DNA from: Cycloclasticus sp.
Lineage (GTDB): Bacteria; Pseudomonadota; Gammaproteobacteria; Methylococcales; Cycloclasticaceae
Length of the DNA stretch: 8,284 nt
Direction of reading: 5' to 3'
Assembly: GCA_018066825.1 (NCBI GenBank)
Contig: JAGPVU010000082.1
Span: 1 to 8,284 of the forward strand
The position numbers and the translations under genes were made by a program. How positions within the stretch are numbered: the first letter of the stretch is position 1; the number at the start of each line of letters is the position of its first letter. This document shows, one piece after another, positions 1-7,186 of the stretch. The notes under the pieces are model-generated. The model did not search any database. It saw only the letters and a list, made by a program, of their open reading frames with translations, and had not been told where the DNA came from.

Positions 1-776
1 GTGTCTTTTGCGCGGCCTTCCATAAACAGAGCCTTGACTGGAAAATGCTTTTTTTCTTCTGTGTGGTGAGCAAATTTAGCGTCGTCGGCAATCGTCTCTT
101 TAATTTCAATTTTTCTTGCGATAAGGCGTAAGCTTTCGTCATTATCCTTATCGTGCTCTACCAAAAAACGCGGTGATTCGGGCAACCACTTCAACAACAC
201 CGGAACCAACAATAAAGGCATCACACCACCAATATAAAACAATGACTCCCAGCCGTACACTGGGATAATTTCAGATGCCAATAGTCCGCCCGTGATGCCA
301 CCTATTGGCATGCCTAAAAAAATCACCGCGACAGCGACATTACGTTGCCGCGTGGACACATATTCTGTCATTAAGGCAGTAGCATTCGGCATCGCACCGC
401 CTAAACCCAAACCGGTTAAAAAGCGCAGTAACACCAATTCGTTATAACTTTCTATAAAGCCGGTTATCAGGGTGCACAGTGCAAAAACAAACACACTAAA
501 TATCACCGCATAACGCCTACCGTACTTATCACCCACTGGCCCCAACACCAAGGCACCGATCATCATACCGACGAGACCGGCAGAAAAAACGTAGGCCAAT
601 TCACTTCTTGGAATATCCAAGGCCGCACTTAAGGCGGGGGCAGCAAAGGCAATTGCTAATACGTCAAAGCCATCAAAAACAATGACTAAAGCACAAAAAA
701 ACATCACCAATTTTTGAAACTTCCCTAATGGGTTTTTCTCGATGATGCCACTCATATCCAGTGTTGCATTACCCAT
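1..776 (-). CDS. MFS transporter, aromatic acid:H+ symporter (AAHS) family, C-terminus cut by window edge
   Basis: Inner-membrane proton-coupled permease of the major facilitator superfamily, most like the AAHS group (PcaK, BenK and VanK type carriers of aromatic carboxylates). The first 258 residues are visible; the family usually has about 400-450, so the second six-helix half is missing only because the window ends. Seen directly: a short cytoplasmic N-terminus, the helix 1 motif D35-G-F-D38, the loop 2-3 signature G82-D-K-Y-G-R-R88, the helix 4 stretch from R117 with GLGLGGAMPNA typical of AAHS, and PESPRFL after helix 6 leading into the charged central loop. The ATG at 776 is preceded by AAAGAAGG with a 6-base spacer. 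It starts 2 bases after the stop of the DUF5519 gene, so the two are probably co-translated. The substrate is not readable from sequence, and no aromatic-degradation gene is in view. The family call is secure; 'aromatic acid' is inferred from family. Confidence 0.88.
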   Translation of the reverse strand, partial: MGNATLDMSGIIEKNPLGKFQKLVMFFCALVIVFDGFDVLAIAFAAPALSAALDIPRSELAYVFSAGLVGMMIGALVLGPVGDKYGRRYAVIFSVFVFALCTLITGFIESYNELVLLRFLTGLGLGGAMPNATALMTEYVSTRQRNVAVAVIFLGMPIGGITGGLLASEIIPVYGWESLFYIGGVMPLLLVPVLLKWLPESPRFLVEHDKDNDESLRLIARKIEIKETIADDAKFAHHTEEKKHFPVKALFMEGRAKD

Positions 777-778
777 AA

Positions 779-1258
779 TCAGCCTTCTTTGGGAATTTTA
801 GCGTTAGCCAACGAGGCATTGACAATCGTTAGCACCACGTCCATTTCTTCTTCTGTCCTAGGGGCATACACCATGGCGATAGTTTCAGGAATTGTGTGCA
901 GGCCTGCCAAGGGATGTCTCTCTCCCCATTTAGTATCGATTACTTGCTTAAAGTCATCCTCCGACAAGGCCACGTGCAGGCTACCGTCGTATGCGGGATG
1001 TACGTGCGCAAACTCTCGACCGATCATAAAGCCATTTTCACAGTTACAGGCTTGGCCTTCGTTCAGCCATAAGGCCTCAGAGCCAGGCACTGAGATAATA
1101 CTGGGCCGACGGCTAACACCATTAAAGGTAAACAGCTTTGTCTTAAAAAGCTGGTACATGTCTGCATCGGGGTTTTGCGTTAGTTGTTCGTGCGGGTTAC
1201 TTGTCGTCGTTTTAGGTGGCTCACCTTTTCTTACGGGTATCGTTAACATCGTAGTCAC
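779..1258 (-). CDS. DUF5519 / 'Luciferase'-domain family protein of unknown function
   Basis: Small soluble protein of 159 residues with no signal peptide or membrane segment. From residue 40 onward it resembles the family catalogued as DUF5519 or 'Luciferase' domain. That name comes from distant eukaryotic annotations and does not show light emission. Conserved-looking features are R81-E-F-A-H85-V-H87-P, then G-S-L-H95, W111-G-E-R-H115-P-L-A-G119, and a C-terminal MVYAPR stretch followed by a helix. The histidine clustering suggests a metal or ligand site, which is inference only. The first 35 residues are rich in Thr, Pro, Asn and Gln and look disordered. The longest reading starts with GTG at 1258. 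An ATG at 1249 (156 residues) has AAAGTGA about 5 bases upstream and may be the true start. The gene is the first of a two-gene unit with the AAHS transporter and is divergent from greB. I recognise the family by pattern, not by search. Confidence 0.75.
   Translation of the reverse strand: MTTMLTIPVRKGEPPKTTTSNPHEQLTQNPDADMYQLFKTKLFTFNGVSRRPSIISVPGSEALWLNEGQACNCENGFMIGREFAHVHPAYDGSLHVALSEDDFKQVIDTKWGERHPLAGLHTIPETIAMVYAPRTEEEMDVVLTIVNASLANAKIPKEG
783..790 (-). promoter_or_regulatory. Ribosome binding site of the AAHS transporter gene
   Basis: AAAGAAGG on the minus strand, 6 bases before the ATG at 776. It lies inside the last codons of the upstream DUF5519 gene. It is the best Shine-Dalgarno match in this part of the window and fixes the transporter start. 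With the TGA-TT-ATG junction it points to coupled translation of the two genes. Confidence 0.7.
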
Positions 1259-1272
1259 TTTATAATTGTAAT
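1243..1272 (+). promoter_or_regulatory. Candidate sigma-70 promoter of greB and downstream genes
   Basis: A -35-like TTAACA (1243-1248) and a -10-like TGTAAT (1267-1272) are 18 bases apart, each one mismatch from consensus. A perfect TATAAT also sits at 1261-1266 but has no good -35 at normal distance. Transcription would begin near 1279, leaving a leader of about 22 bases before the greB ATG. The -35 lies inside the first codons of the divergent DUF5519 gene. This is read by eye only; AT-rich intergenic DNA produces such matches by chance. Confidence 0.4.
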
Positions 1273-1287
1273 TTAACGCAAAGTTAA
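1259..1287 (-). promoter_or_regulatory. Weak candidate promoter of the DUF5519-transporter unit
   Basis: On the minus strand TTAACT (1287-1282) and TATAAA (1264-1259) are 17 bases apart, with 4/6 and 5/6 matches to the sigma-70 boxes. Transcription would start near 1252, leaving almost no leader before the ATG at 1249 and beginning inside the GTG start at 1258. Either the message is nearly leaderless, the start is further in (an ATG exists at 1159), or this is not the promoter. Confidence 0.22.
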
Positions 1288-1300
1288 CACAAATTTCAGC

Positions 1301-1798
1301 ATGAGTCGCTACCGCCCCCCTGCCGCGCCAAAATCACCTTACATAACCCTACAAGGCTTTGCGGTTTTGCAAAAAGAACTGCAAGACTTATGGACAAAAC
1401 GACGCGCTGTAGTGACTGCGTTATCGGCCGCTGCAGCTGAAGGTGACCGTTCTGAAAATGCCGAATACATCTACCGTAAAAAAGAATTGCGTGAGATTGA
1501 TTGGCGCATCCGTTACCTGCAAAAACGTATACCCGACTTAAAGGTGGTTGAACACCTGCCGAGCAATCAACATCAAATTTTCTTTTCTGCCACGATCACA
1601 CTAGAAGACGACGCAGGCCAATCGGTTTGTTATCGCATCGTCGGCCCTGATGAAATTGATCATCAACCCCATTACATCAGCATGGACTCACCTGTCGCGA
1701 AAGCCTTATTTAAAAAACACTTGGATGACGAGGTGCGAGTGTCCACGCCGTCAGGCCTTATCAATTATCTGATTGTCGATATACAGTATGAGCGTTAA
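1301..1798 (+). CDS. greB: Transcription elongation factor GreB
   Basis: Cytoplasmic factor that enters the RNA polymerase secondary channel and stimulates cleavage of backtracked RNA, rescuing stalled complexes. The 165 residues match GreB length (E. coli 158). An N-terminal coiled coil covers about residues 15-85. Its tip carries EGDRSENAEY with the acidic D49 and E52 that correspond to the Mg-coordinating pair at the Gre tip. The following YRKKELREIDWRIRYL is GreB-like; GreA typically has GDLSENAEY. The C-terminal FKBP-like domain (about 90-165) shows RIVGPDEID and a SMDSPVAKALFKK segment as in the family. The ATG at 1301 gives the usual short basic, proline-rich N-terminus; no strong ribosome binding site precedes it. 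The stop lies inside the next gene, whose preferred ATG is at 1788, an 11-base overlap. It is divergent from the DUF5519 gene across 42 bases. Confidence 0.95.
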   Translation: MSRYRPPAAPKSPYITLQGFAVLQKELQDLWTKRRAVVTALSAAAAEGDRSENAEYIYRKKELREIDWRIRYLQKRIPDLKVVEHLPSNQHQIFFSATITLEDDAGQSVCYRIVGPDEIDHQPHYISMDSPVAKALFKKHLDDEVRVSTPSGLINYLIVDIQYER

Positions 1799-2276
1799 CG
1801 AGCGTTTATGCCGTTGCGGCTCAAATATAGCATTTTCAACGTGCTGCGAACCCTTTCTAACACGTAAAGTCTTACCCAACACCGCCGAACAACTGATGCG
1901 TTCGCGTTTTACCGCCTTTTGCCTTAACCAAGCCACTTACCTTTACGAAACACATCACCCAAGTAAACGCGAATCAAATGCTGGTAAGCCACTACAAAAC
2001 CCAGCATCGCCCAGCACTTGGATTAGTCTTCAGATTATTACGACGGATGCCGGCCACGCCGATCAAAAATTGGGAAAAGTTGAATTTATCGCGTGTTTTG
2101 AAGAACAAAATAAGCATTACCAATTGCACGAAAAATCTTCTTTTGTTAAGGAACAGGGACGCTGGTTTTATCTCGATGGCGAGCCTCATATCAGCTCGGT
2201 TAACTTAAAGTTCAAAAGAAACGCCCTCTGTTGGTGTCAAAGCGGGCAAAAGCATAAGCACTGCCATGGCGCATAA
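1788..2276 (+). CDS. ychJ: YchJ-family (UPF0225) protein with two SEC-C zinc motifs
   Basis: Small cytoplasmic protein of unproven function, 162 residues from the ATG at 1788. The N-terminal SEC-C motif is C8-R-C10 followed by C19-C20. The conserved LMRSRFTAF (36-44) and HHPS (56-59) and the middle region match the NTF2-like fold of YchJ. The C-terminal SEC-C motif is C148-W-C150 with C159-H160. SEC-C motifs bind zinc, as in the SecA tail, so both ends probably hold a zinc ion. The longer reading from a TTG at 1773 adds only five residues. The ATG is preferred because YchJ proteins place the first Cys pair close to the N-terminus, and it overlaps the greB end by 11 bases, suggesting translational coupling. 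No good Shine-Dalgarno is visible. The C-terminal motif has Gln where CPCGSG would have Gly, but the four metal ligands remain. The family call is firm; the biochemical role is not known. Confidence 0.9.
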   Translation: MSVNERLCRCGSNIAFSTCCEPFLTRKVLPNTAEQLMRSRFTAFCLNQATYLYETHHPSKRESNAGKPLQNPASPSTWISLQIITTDAGHADQKLGKVEFIACFEEQNKHYQLHEKSSFVKEQGRWFYLDGEPHISSVNLKFKRNALCWCQSGQKHKHCHGA

Positions 2277-2321
2277 AATGCAGTACACTGAAGTTTCTTC
2301 AATTTGAATTAAGCGCAGACT

Positions 2322-2528
2322 ATGGACATGCAAGACTTTGGACTTTTGGCTATGCTCGCTTTTTGGGGCAGTGCGATTGGGGGTATCTACCTAGCGGTGA
2401 TATGGGCGCGTAAAAAAAGCAAAAAAAGCCCTGTTTCACGAGAGATTATTATTCAATCGCTAAAGCAACGCTTAGCAGAAGGCGAGATAAGCGATGATGA
2501 ATATCAACGCCGCTTAAAAGACCTGTAA
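2322..2528 (+). CDS. Small membrane-anchored SHOCT-domain protein
   Basis: A 68-residue protein with one transmembrane helix (about residues 6-29) followed by a basic RKKSKK stop-transfer stretch. It ends in a SHOCT-like helical hairpin (about 40-68) with the hallmark LKQRLAEGEISDDEYQRRLKDL pattern: short helix, G-E-I-S-D-D-E-Y turn, second helix. SHOCT modules sit at protein termini and are thought to mediate oligomerisation or contacts; the exact role here is unknown. By the positive-inside rule the SHOCT part should face the cytoplasm. The gene lies 45 bases after the YchJ homologue on the same strand and probably belongs to the greB transcript. An in-frame ATG at 2328 is an alternative start, and neither has a strong ribosome binding site. 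It is convergent with purL, with 19 bases between the stops. Confidence 0.8.
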   Translation: MDMQDFGLLAMLAFWGSAIGGIYLAVIWARKKSKKSPVSREIIIQSLKQRLAEGEISDDEYQRRLKDL

Positions 2529-2547
2529 ACCTCGTTTCTACTGCTTA

Positions 2548-5500
2548 TTAGCCCACCCATTTGCGGGCATTTCTAAACATTCTCAACCATGCGCCGTCTT
2601 CACCCCACTCGTCTGGGTACCAACTATTTTGCACCGCTCTAAAGCAACGCTCTGGGTGAGGCATCATAATAGTGAAGCGGCCATCATCGGTGGTTAATCC
2701 AGTCACGCCTTGCTCTGAGCCATTCGGGTTAAATGGAAACTGCTCGCTGACCTCGCCTTGATGGTCAATATAACGTAGCGCAATATGGCCTTCAATTTGA
2801 TCGTTAGGGTACTCTGTGCGGCCCTCACCGTGAGCAACTGCAACGGGTAATTGCGAACCTTCCATACCTGTTAGCAAGATAGAGGGTGATGTTTGAATTT
2901 CCACCATCGCTACCCGTGCTTCAAATTGCTCGGACTCGTTACGAACGAAGCGAGGCCAGCTTTGTGCACCGGGAATTAACTCGCGCAAATTAGATAACAT
3001 TTGACAACCGTTACAGACACCTAGGCCAAACGTATCGGGACGGTTAAAAAAGTCGCTAAACGTTTTACGTGCTTGTTGATTAAATAGAATGGATTTTGCC
3101 CAGCCTTCACCAGCACCCAATACGTCACCGTAAGAAAAGCCGCCACACGCCGCTAAGCCGACAAAGTCGGACAGGTCTTTTTGCCCAGAAATCAACTCAC
3201 TCATGTGCACATCAACCGATTCGAAGCCTGCTTTATGAAAAGCAGCCGCCATCTCAACGTGACCATTAACACCTTGTTCGCGTAAAATAGCCACTTTTGG
3301 TCGCACGTTGCTGGCAATTAGCTCGGCCACATTATTTTTTTCAGGATCAAAACTCAAACTGCTAAATAAGCCCGTATCCAGATTATCTCTAATCCGATCA
3401 AACTCTTGTTGCGCGCAATGTTCATTGTCTCGCAAGGCTTGTAACTGATAAGACGTTTCTGACCACGCTTGTTGCAGGTCGGCGCGCGATTCATCCAGCA
3501 CGACTTGCCCCCTGTGTTGAACGATAATACGTTGACTTTGATTAACCGACCCTATGAGCGAAACACACTCTGTTAAACCTGCGTTTTTAAATTGCGCTAA
3601 CACCGATGCTCGGTGCTCATCGGCCACCTGAATGACCGCGCCGAGTTCCTCATTAAATAAGCTAGCGAGTAGCTCACCCTTTATATCGACGCTGATACCG
3701 CAACGACCAGCAAAGGCCATTTCACTCACTGTGGCCCACAAACCACCATCAGAACGGTCGTGGTAGGCGAGTACTTTTCCGTCCTCGTTTAGTTGCTGAA
3801 TACTATCAAAAAAAGCTTTGAATAATACTGCATCGTCCAAATCGGGCACCTCTTCGCCCATCATTTGACGCGTTTGCGCCAGCACTGAACCGCCCATACG
3901 GTTTTTACCCGCGGCGATATCGATCAAAATTAGACTTGAATCAACACTAGGTTGCAGCTGCGGTGTTAGCGTTTCACGAATGTCGCTAACTGGAGAAAAG
4001 GCGGTAATAATCAACGATAAGGGTGAGCTCACCGTTTTTTCATTCGCGTTATCGAGCCAAGAGGTTTTCATCGACATAGAGTCTTTACCCACCGGAATGG
4101 CCAAACCTAGGGCAGGACAAAGTTCCATACCCACCGCACGTACGGTGTCAAACAAATTTGCGTCTTCACCTGGCTCGCCGCACGCGGCCATCCAGTTAGC
4201 CGACAAACACACCTGATCAAGTCCTTTGATACTAGCCGCCGCAAGGTTACTTAGTGCTTCGCCAATCGCCATTCGGCCCGAAGCGGGCCCATCTATAAGT
4301 GCTAGCGGTGTACGCTCACCTATCGCCACCGCTTCACCCGTGTAGTGGTTAAAACCGCTGGCAGTAACCGCAACATCCGCCACCGGAATTTGCCATGGCC
4401 CTACCATTTGATCACGTGCCACTAAACCAGTGACCGAACGGTCACCAATATGAATCAAGAACGATTTATCGGCCACCGCCGGAAAACGCAACACATCATA
4501 AGCGGCTTGCTTTAAATCAAACGCATCGTCTTGGTATGGCGCCACCTTAGTTGTGACATGGGAAACATTACGTTCCATTTTAGGCGGCTTACCGAACAAT
4601 AATGACATCGGTAGGTCTATCGGCTGGTTATTAAATAAACGGTCATTTAATACCAACTGTTGCTCGGCTGTGGCCTCGCCAATGTGCGCGTATAAACAAC
4701 GTTCACGCTCGCATAACTGCTTAAATTCTTGCAAACGATCCGCGTGAAGCGCAATGACATAACGCTCTTGAGATTCATTACACCAAATTTGCATTGGCGA
4801 TAAGCTGCTGTCGGCACATAAAATATTGCGCAATTCAAAACGACCACCCAAATCGCAATCGTGGATAATTTCTGGTACCGCATTCGACAAACCACCCGCA
4901 CCTACATCGTGAATAGAAATGACAGGGGTGTCCTCTGCCATTGCGTTACACGCTTCAATCACTTCTTGGCAACGGCGTTGCATTTCAGGGTTTTCACGCT
5001 GCACCGAAGCAAAATCCAATTCTTCCGAACCCTCGCTTGAAGTTTGTGACGACGCCGCGCCACCACCCAAACCAATTAACATCGCTGGGCCGCCGAGCAC
5101 AATAATCGGCGAACCGGGTTCAATTTTTTGTTTTAGTGCATGCATCGGGCGAACCGAACCCACGCCACCGGCTAACATAATCGGCTTATGGTAGCCGTGT
5201 GCTTTGTTGTCGCTCGCGCCTACTGCGCTTTGCTCAAAGGTACGAAAGTAACCACACAAGTTAGGCCGTCCAAACTCGTTATTAAACGCCGCTCCACCGA
5301 GTGGCCCCTCGAGCATAATATCTAAGGCCGAGGCGATACGATCAGGCTTACCAATACTGCTTTCCCATGGCTGTGCGAAACCTGGAATGTTTAAATGCGA
5401 TACGCTAAAGCCGGTTAAACCCGCTTTAGTACGCGAGCCACGCCCGGTTGCACCTTCATCACGAATTTCGCCACCAGAGCCGGTAGCCGCACCGGCATAA

Positions 5501-6405
5501 GGTGAAATGGCTGTTGGGTGGTTATGTGTTTCTACCTTCATCAGGTAGGGCACGTGTTCTTCTATAAACTGGTAGCGACGACTTTTTGGATCACGAATCA
5601 TCACATCGGCATCACTGCCTTCAGCTACCGCAGCGTTATCGCTGTATTTAGAGATAATGCCTTTTGGACTGTGTTTAGCGGTATTTTTAATCATACCGAA
5701 CAGCGTTTCATGTTGCTGTTCACCATCAATCGTCCAATCGGCGTTAAAAATTTTATGCCGACAGTGTTCCGAGTTCGCCTGTGCAAACATCATCAGTTCA
5801 ATATCGTTTGGGTTTCTTCCCAAGGCATTAAAGTTATCAACCAAGTAGTCAATTTCATCGTCTGACAAGGCCAACCCCATGGATTTATTTGCCTCCACCA
5901 ACGCCTGTTTACCACCGCCCTGCACATCCACTGATTGCAACACACCCGGCTCCGCGTGAACGAACATATCATCGACTGCCTGCCCACTAAACAGCACCCG
6001 TTCAGTCATCCGATCATGCAATAGCTCCGCCACTTGATTCACCTGCTGATTGCTTAACTCACCTTGTAGGTAATAAGCCACCCCTCTCTCGAGACGGCTC
6101 ACGGGTGATAGGCCACAATGTTGCGCGATATCCGTCGCCTTACTCGACCAAGGCGACAAGGTATTAGCACGCGGAATAACTAAGACGCGTTGCCCTCGAT
6201 GTTCCACTGCTTCGCTTTTAGGTCCATAGCTCAATAATTGCTTGAGTTTAACAAGCTCGTCTTTAGACAGCGTTTGCGTTACCTCAGCAAAATGCACAAA
6301 CTCAGCGCTAATGCCAATAACATCCGTGACCGTGTGTTTAATTTTTTGTAATAAGCGTCGCGCGCGAAACGCTGAAAGTGCGTTATTGCCAATCAATTCA
6401 AGCAT
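2548..6405 (-). CDS. purL: Phosphoribosylformylglycinamidine synthase (FGAR amidotransferase), large single-chain type
   Basis: Catalyses the fourth step of de novo purine synthesis in the cytoplasm: FGAR + glutamine + ATP to FGAM. At 1,285 residues it is the full-length proteobacterial form (E. coli 1,295). Order: N-terminal PurS-like domain with LSAFRARRLL and SPWSSKATDIA; linker; FGAM synthetase region with SEHCRHKIF, VETHNHPTAISPY (H294, H296) and a Gly-rich GAATGSGGEIRDEGATGRG loop; and from about 1035 a class I glutaminase with nucleophile C1131 in GVCNGCQ and the H1250/E1252 pair in PHPER. A longer reading starts at 6423, but its ATG has no ribosome binding site. The ATG at 6405 is preceded by AAGAGA with a 6-base spacer and aligns with the E. 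coli N-terminus. It overlaps the stop of the upstream hydrolase by 8 bases, so it is last in the dapA-bamC-hydrolase-purL unit. No PUR box is visible nearby. Confidence 0.98.
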   Translation of the reverse strand: MLELIGNNALSAFRARRLLQKIKHTVTDVIGISAEFVHFAEVTQTLSKDELVKLKQLLSYGPKSEAVEHRGQRVLVIPRANTLSPWSSKATDIAQHCGLSPVSRLERGVAYYLQGELSNQQVNQVAELLHDRMTERVLFSGQAVDDMFVHAEPGVLQSVDVQGGGKQALVEANKSMGLALSDDEIDYLVDNFNALGRNPNDIELMMFAQANSEHCRHKIFNADWTIDGEQQHETLFGMIKNTAKHSPKGIISKYSDNAAVAEGSDADVMIRDPKSRRYQFIEEHVPYLMKVETHNHPTAISPYAGAATGSGGEIRDEGATGRGSRTKAGLTGFSVSHLNIPGFAQPWESSIGKPDRIASALDIMLEGPLGGAAFNNEFGRPNLCGYFRTFEQSAVGASDNKAHGYHKPIMLAGGVGSVRPMHALKQKIEPGSPIIVLGGPAMLIGLGGGAASSQTSSEGSEELDFASVQRENPEMQRRCQEVIEACNAMAEDTPVISIHDVGAGGLSNAVPEIIHDCDLGGRFELRNILCADSSLSPMQIWCNESQERYVIALHADRLQEFKQLCERERCLYAHIGEATAEQQLVLNDRLFNNQPIDLPMSLLFGKPPKMERNVSHVTTKVAPYQDDAFDLKQAAYDVLRFPAVADKSFLIHIGDRSVTGLVARDQMVGPWQIPVADVAVTASGFNHYTGEAVAIGERTPLALIDGPASGRMAIGEALSNLAAASIKGLDQVCLSANWMAACGEPGEDANLFDTVRAVGMELCPALGLAIPVGKDSMSMKTSWLDNANEKTVSSPLSLIITAFSPVSDIRETLTPQLQPSVDSSLILIDIAAGKNRMGGSVLAQTRQMMGEEVPDLDDAVLFKAFFDSIQQLNEDGKVLAYHDRSDGGLWATVSEMAFAGRCGISVDIKGELLASLFNEELGAVIQVADEHRASVLAQFKNAGLTECVSLIGSVNQSQRIIVQHRGQVVLDESRADLQQAWSETSYQLQALRDNEHCAQQEFDRIRDNLDTGLFSSLSFDPEKNNVAELIASNVRPKVAILREQGVNGHVEMAAAFHKAGFESVDVHMSELISGQKDLSDFVGLAACGGFSYGDVLGAGEGWAKSILFNQQARKTFSDFFNRPDTFGLGVCNGCQMLSNLRELIPGAQSWPRFVRNESEQFEARVAMVEIQTSPSILLTGMEGSQLPVAVAHGEGRTEYPNDQIEGHIALRYIDHQGEVSEQFPFNPNGSEQGVTGLTTDDGRFTIMMPHPERCFRAVQNSWYPDEWGEDGAWLRMFRNARKWVG

Positions 6406-7186
6406 GAGTTGTCTCTTGTTCATTTATATCTGTTGTTAATGTACACCAGGCTAAGCCTTGGTCTTGATCAATTACTTTTAACCAGGCTCGGTCAAAGGGA
6501 ATGGCCTGAGATACGGTGTCTAATACGAGATCACGCGTATTATTTTTTTCACTAATATGTGCCAGCACTAGATGTTGAAGATCGTCTGTATCGATTCGTT
6601 GCAATAACTCGGCCGACTGCTGATTATCCAAATGCCCCCAATCACCAGCGACGCGTTGCTTTAATGACGCTGGATAATGTCCATTTAACAACATGTCTCG
6701 ATCATAATTACACTCAAGCAATAAGCCGTGGCAACCCGATAAAGCATCAACCATGTGTTCGGTGATTGAGCCCGTGTCGGTCATAATTCCAAATTTAAAA
6801 TCGGCGGATTGAAAAACAAACTGCGTTGGCTCTCTGGCATCATGCGGCACTAAAATAGGCTCTACGGTAATACCACCTAAATCAAACTGTTTGTGGCTGT
6901 TAAAACACTGTAAAGTTTCAACGTTATCCACCATTGCAGCCGTACCGTGGCTTGCCCAAACCGGTATATTGTAACGTTTCGCAAAACGTGCGACCCCACC
7001 CAAATGATCGGCATGCTCATGGGTAACGAGGATCGCGCTAATGTCATCACCACTCACCCCTAACCGTTGTAAACGCTTATCAGTTTCTTTGATCGAAAAA
7101 CCGTTATCAACCATCAACAAGGTGTCCCCTAGCTGGACGAGGGTTGCATTCCCTCGGCTACCACTGCCCAGGGAAGCAAATTTCAC
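6398..7186 (-). CDS. MBL-fold metallo-hydrolase, YycJ/WalJ-like
   Basis: Cytoplasmic metallo-beta-lactamase-fold hydrolase of 262 residues, close to the YycJ (WalJ) group by its opening MKFASLGSGSRGN and overall layout. Metal ligands are visible in order: T55-H56-E-H58-A-D60-H61, H115 in VPHDA, D137 in MTDTGS, and H210 in LAHISEKNN. This is a complete dinuclear site, so the enzyme should be active. B. subtilis YycJ is reported as a DNA exonuclease and linked to cell-division control; nuclease activity here is inference from family. The start is a GTG at 7186 that forms a GTGA overlap with the bamC stop. No independent ribosome binding site is seen, so translation probably depends on bamC. Its own stop overlaps the purL start. 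The dapA-bamC-MBL order matches what I know from Pseudomonas, supporting orthology. A generic name is safer than a gene symbol. Confidence 0.9.
   Translation of the reverse strand: MKFASLGSGSRGNATLVQLGDTLLMVDNGFSIKETDKRLQRLGVSGDDISAILVTHEHADHLGGVARFAKRYNIPVWASHGTAAMVDNVETLQCFNSHKQFDLGGITVEPILVPHDAREPTQFVFQSADFKFGIMTDTGSITEHMVDALSGCHGLLLECNYDRDMLLNGHYPASLKQRVAGDWGHLDNQQSAELLQRIDTDDLQHLVLAHISEKNNTRDLVLDTVSQAIPFDRAWLKVIDQDQGLAWCTLTTDINEQETTHA
6412..6417 (-). promoter_or_regulatory. Ribosome binding site deciding the purL start
   Basis: AAGAGA on the minus strand, 6 bases before the ATG at 6405 and inside the end of the hydrolase gene. The alternative purL ATG at 6423 has only an AT-rich tract without a Shine-Dalgarno match. 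This supports the shorter PurL, which also aligns at its N-terminus with known PurL. Confidence 0.55.

Noticed and set aside
789..1265. A 158-codon plus-strand open frame opposite the DUF5519 gene
   Set aside because: It mirrors the real gene over nearly its full length, shows no recognisable motif, and the minus-strand product has family-level features and a coupled downstream gene.
1978..2208. Alternative plus-strand frame inside the YchJ homologue
   Set aside because: The overlapping frame carries both SEC-C motifs and the full YchJ pattern; this one has no recognisable features.
2551..2574. Possible terminator hairpin GCCC...GGGC at the purL end
   Set aside because: Only four consecutive base pairs with a 10-base loop, an inner mismatch and no U-tract on either strand; it lies inside the conserved PurL C-terminus coding sequence.
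5518..5865. A 115-codon plus-strand open frame inside purL, with further shorter ones at 3980-4216, 4553-4747, 4919-5194 and 6242-6439
   Set aside because: All lie within the continuous PurL or hydrolase coding sequence on the other strand, and their translations look like antisense shadows without domain signals.
6406..6423. PurL extended to the upstream ATG at 6423
   Set aside because: There is no ribosome binding site before it, the extra six residues are not part of the PurL N-terminus as known from E. coli, and the ATG at 6405 has AAGAGA at good spacing.
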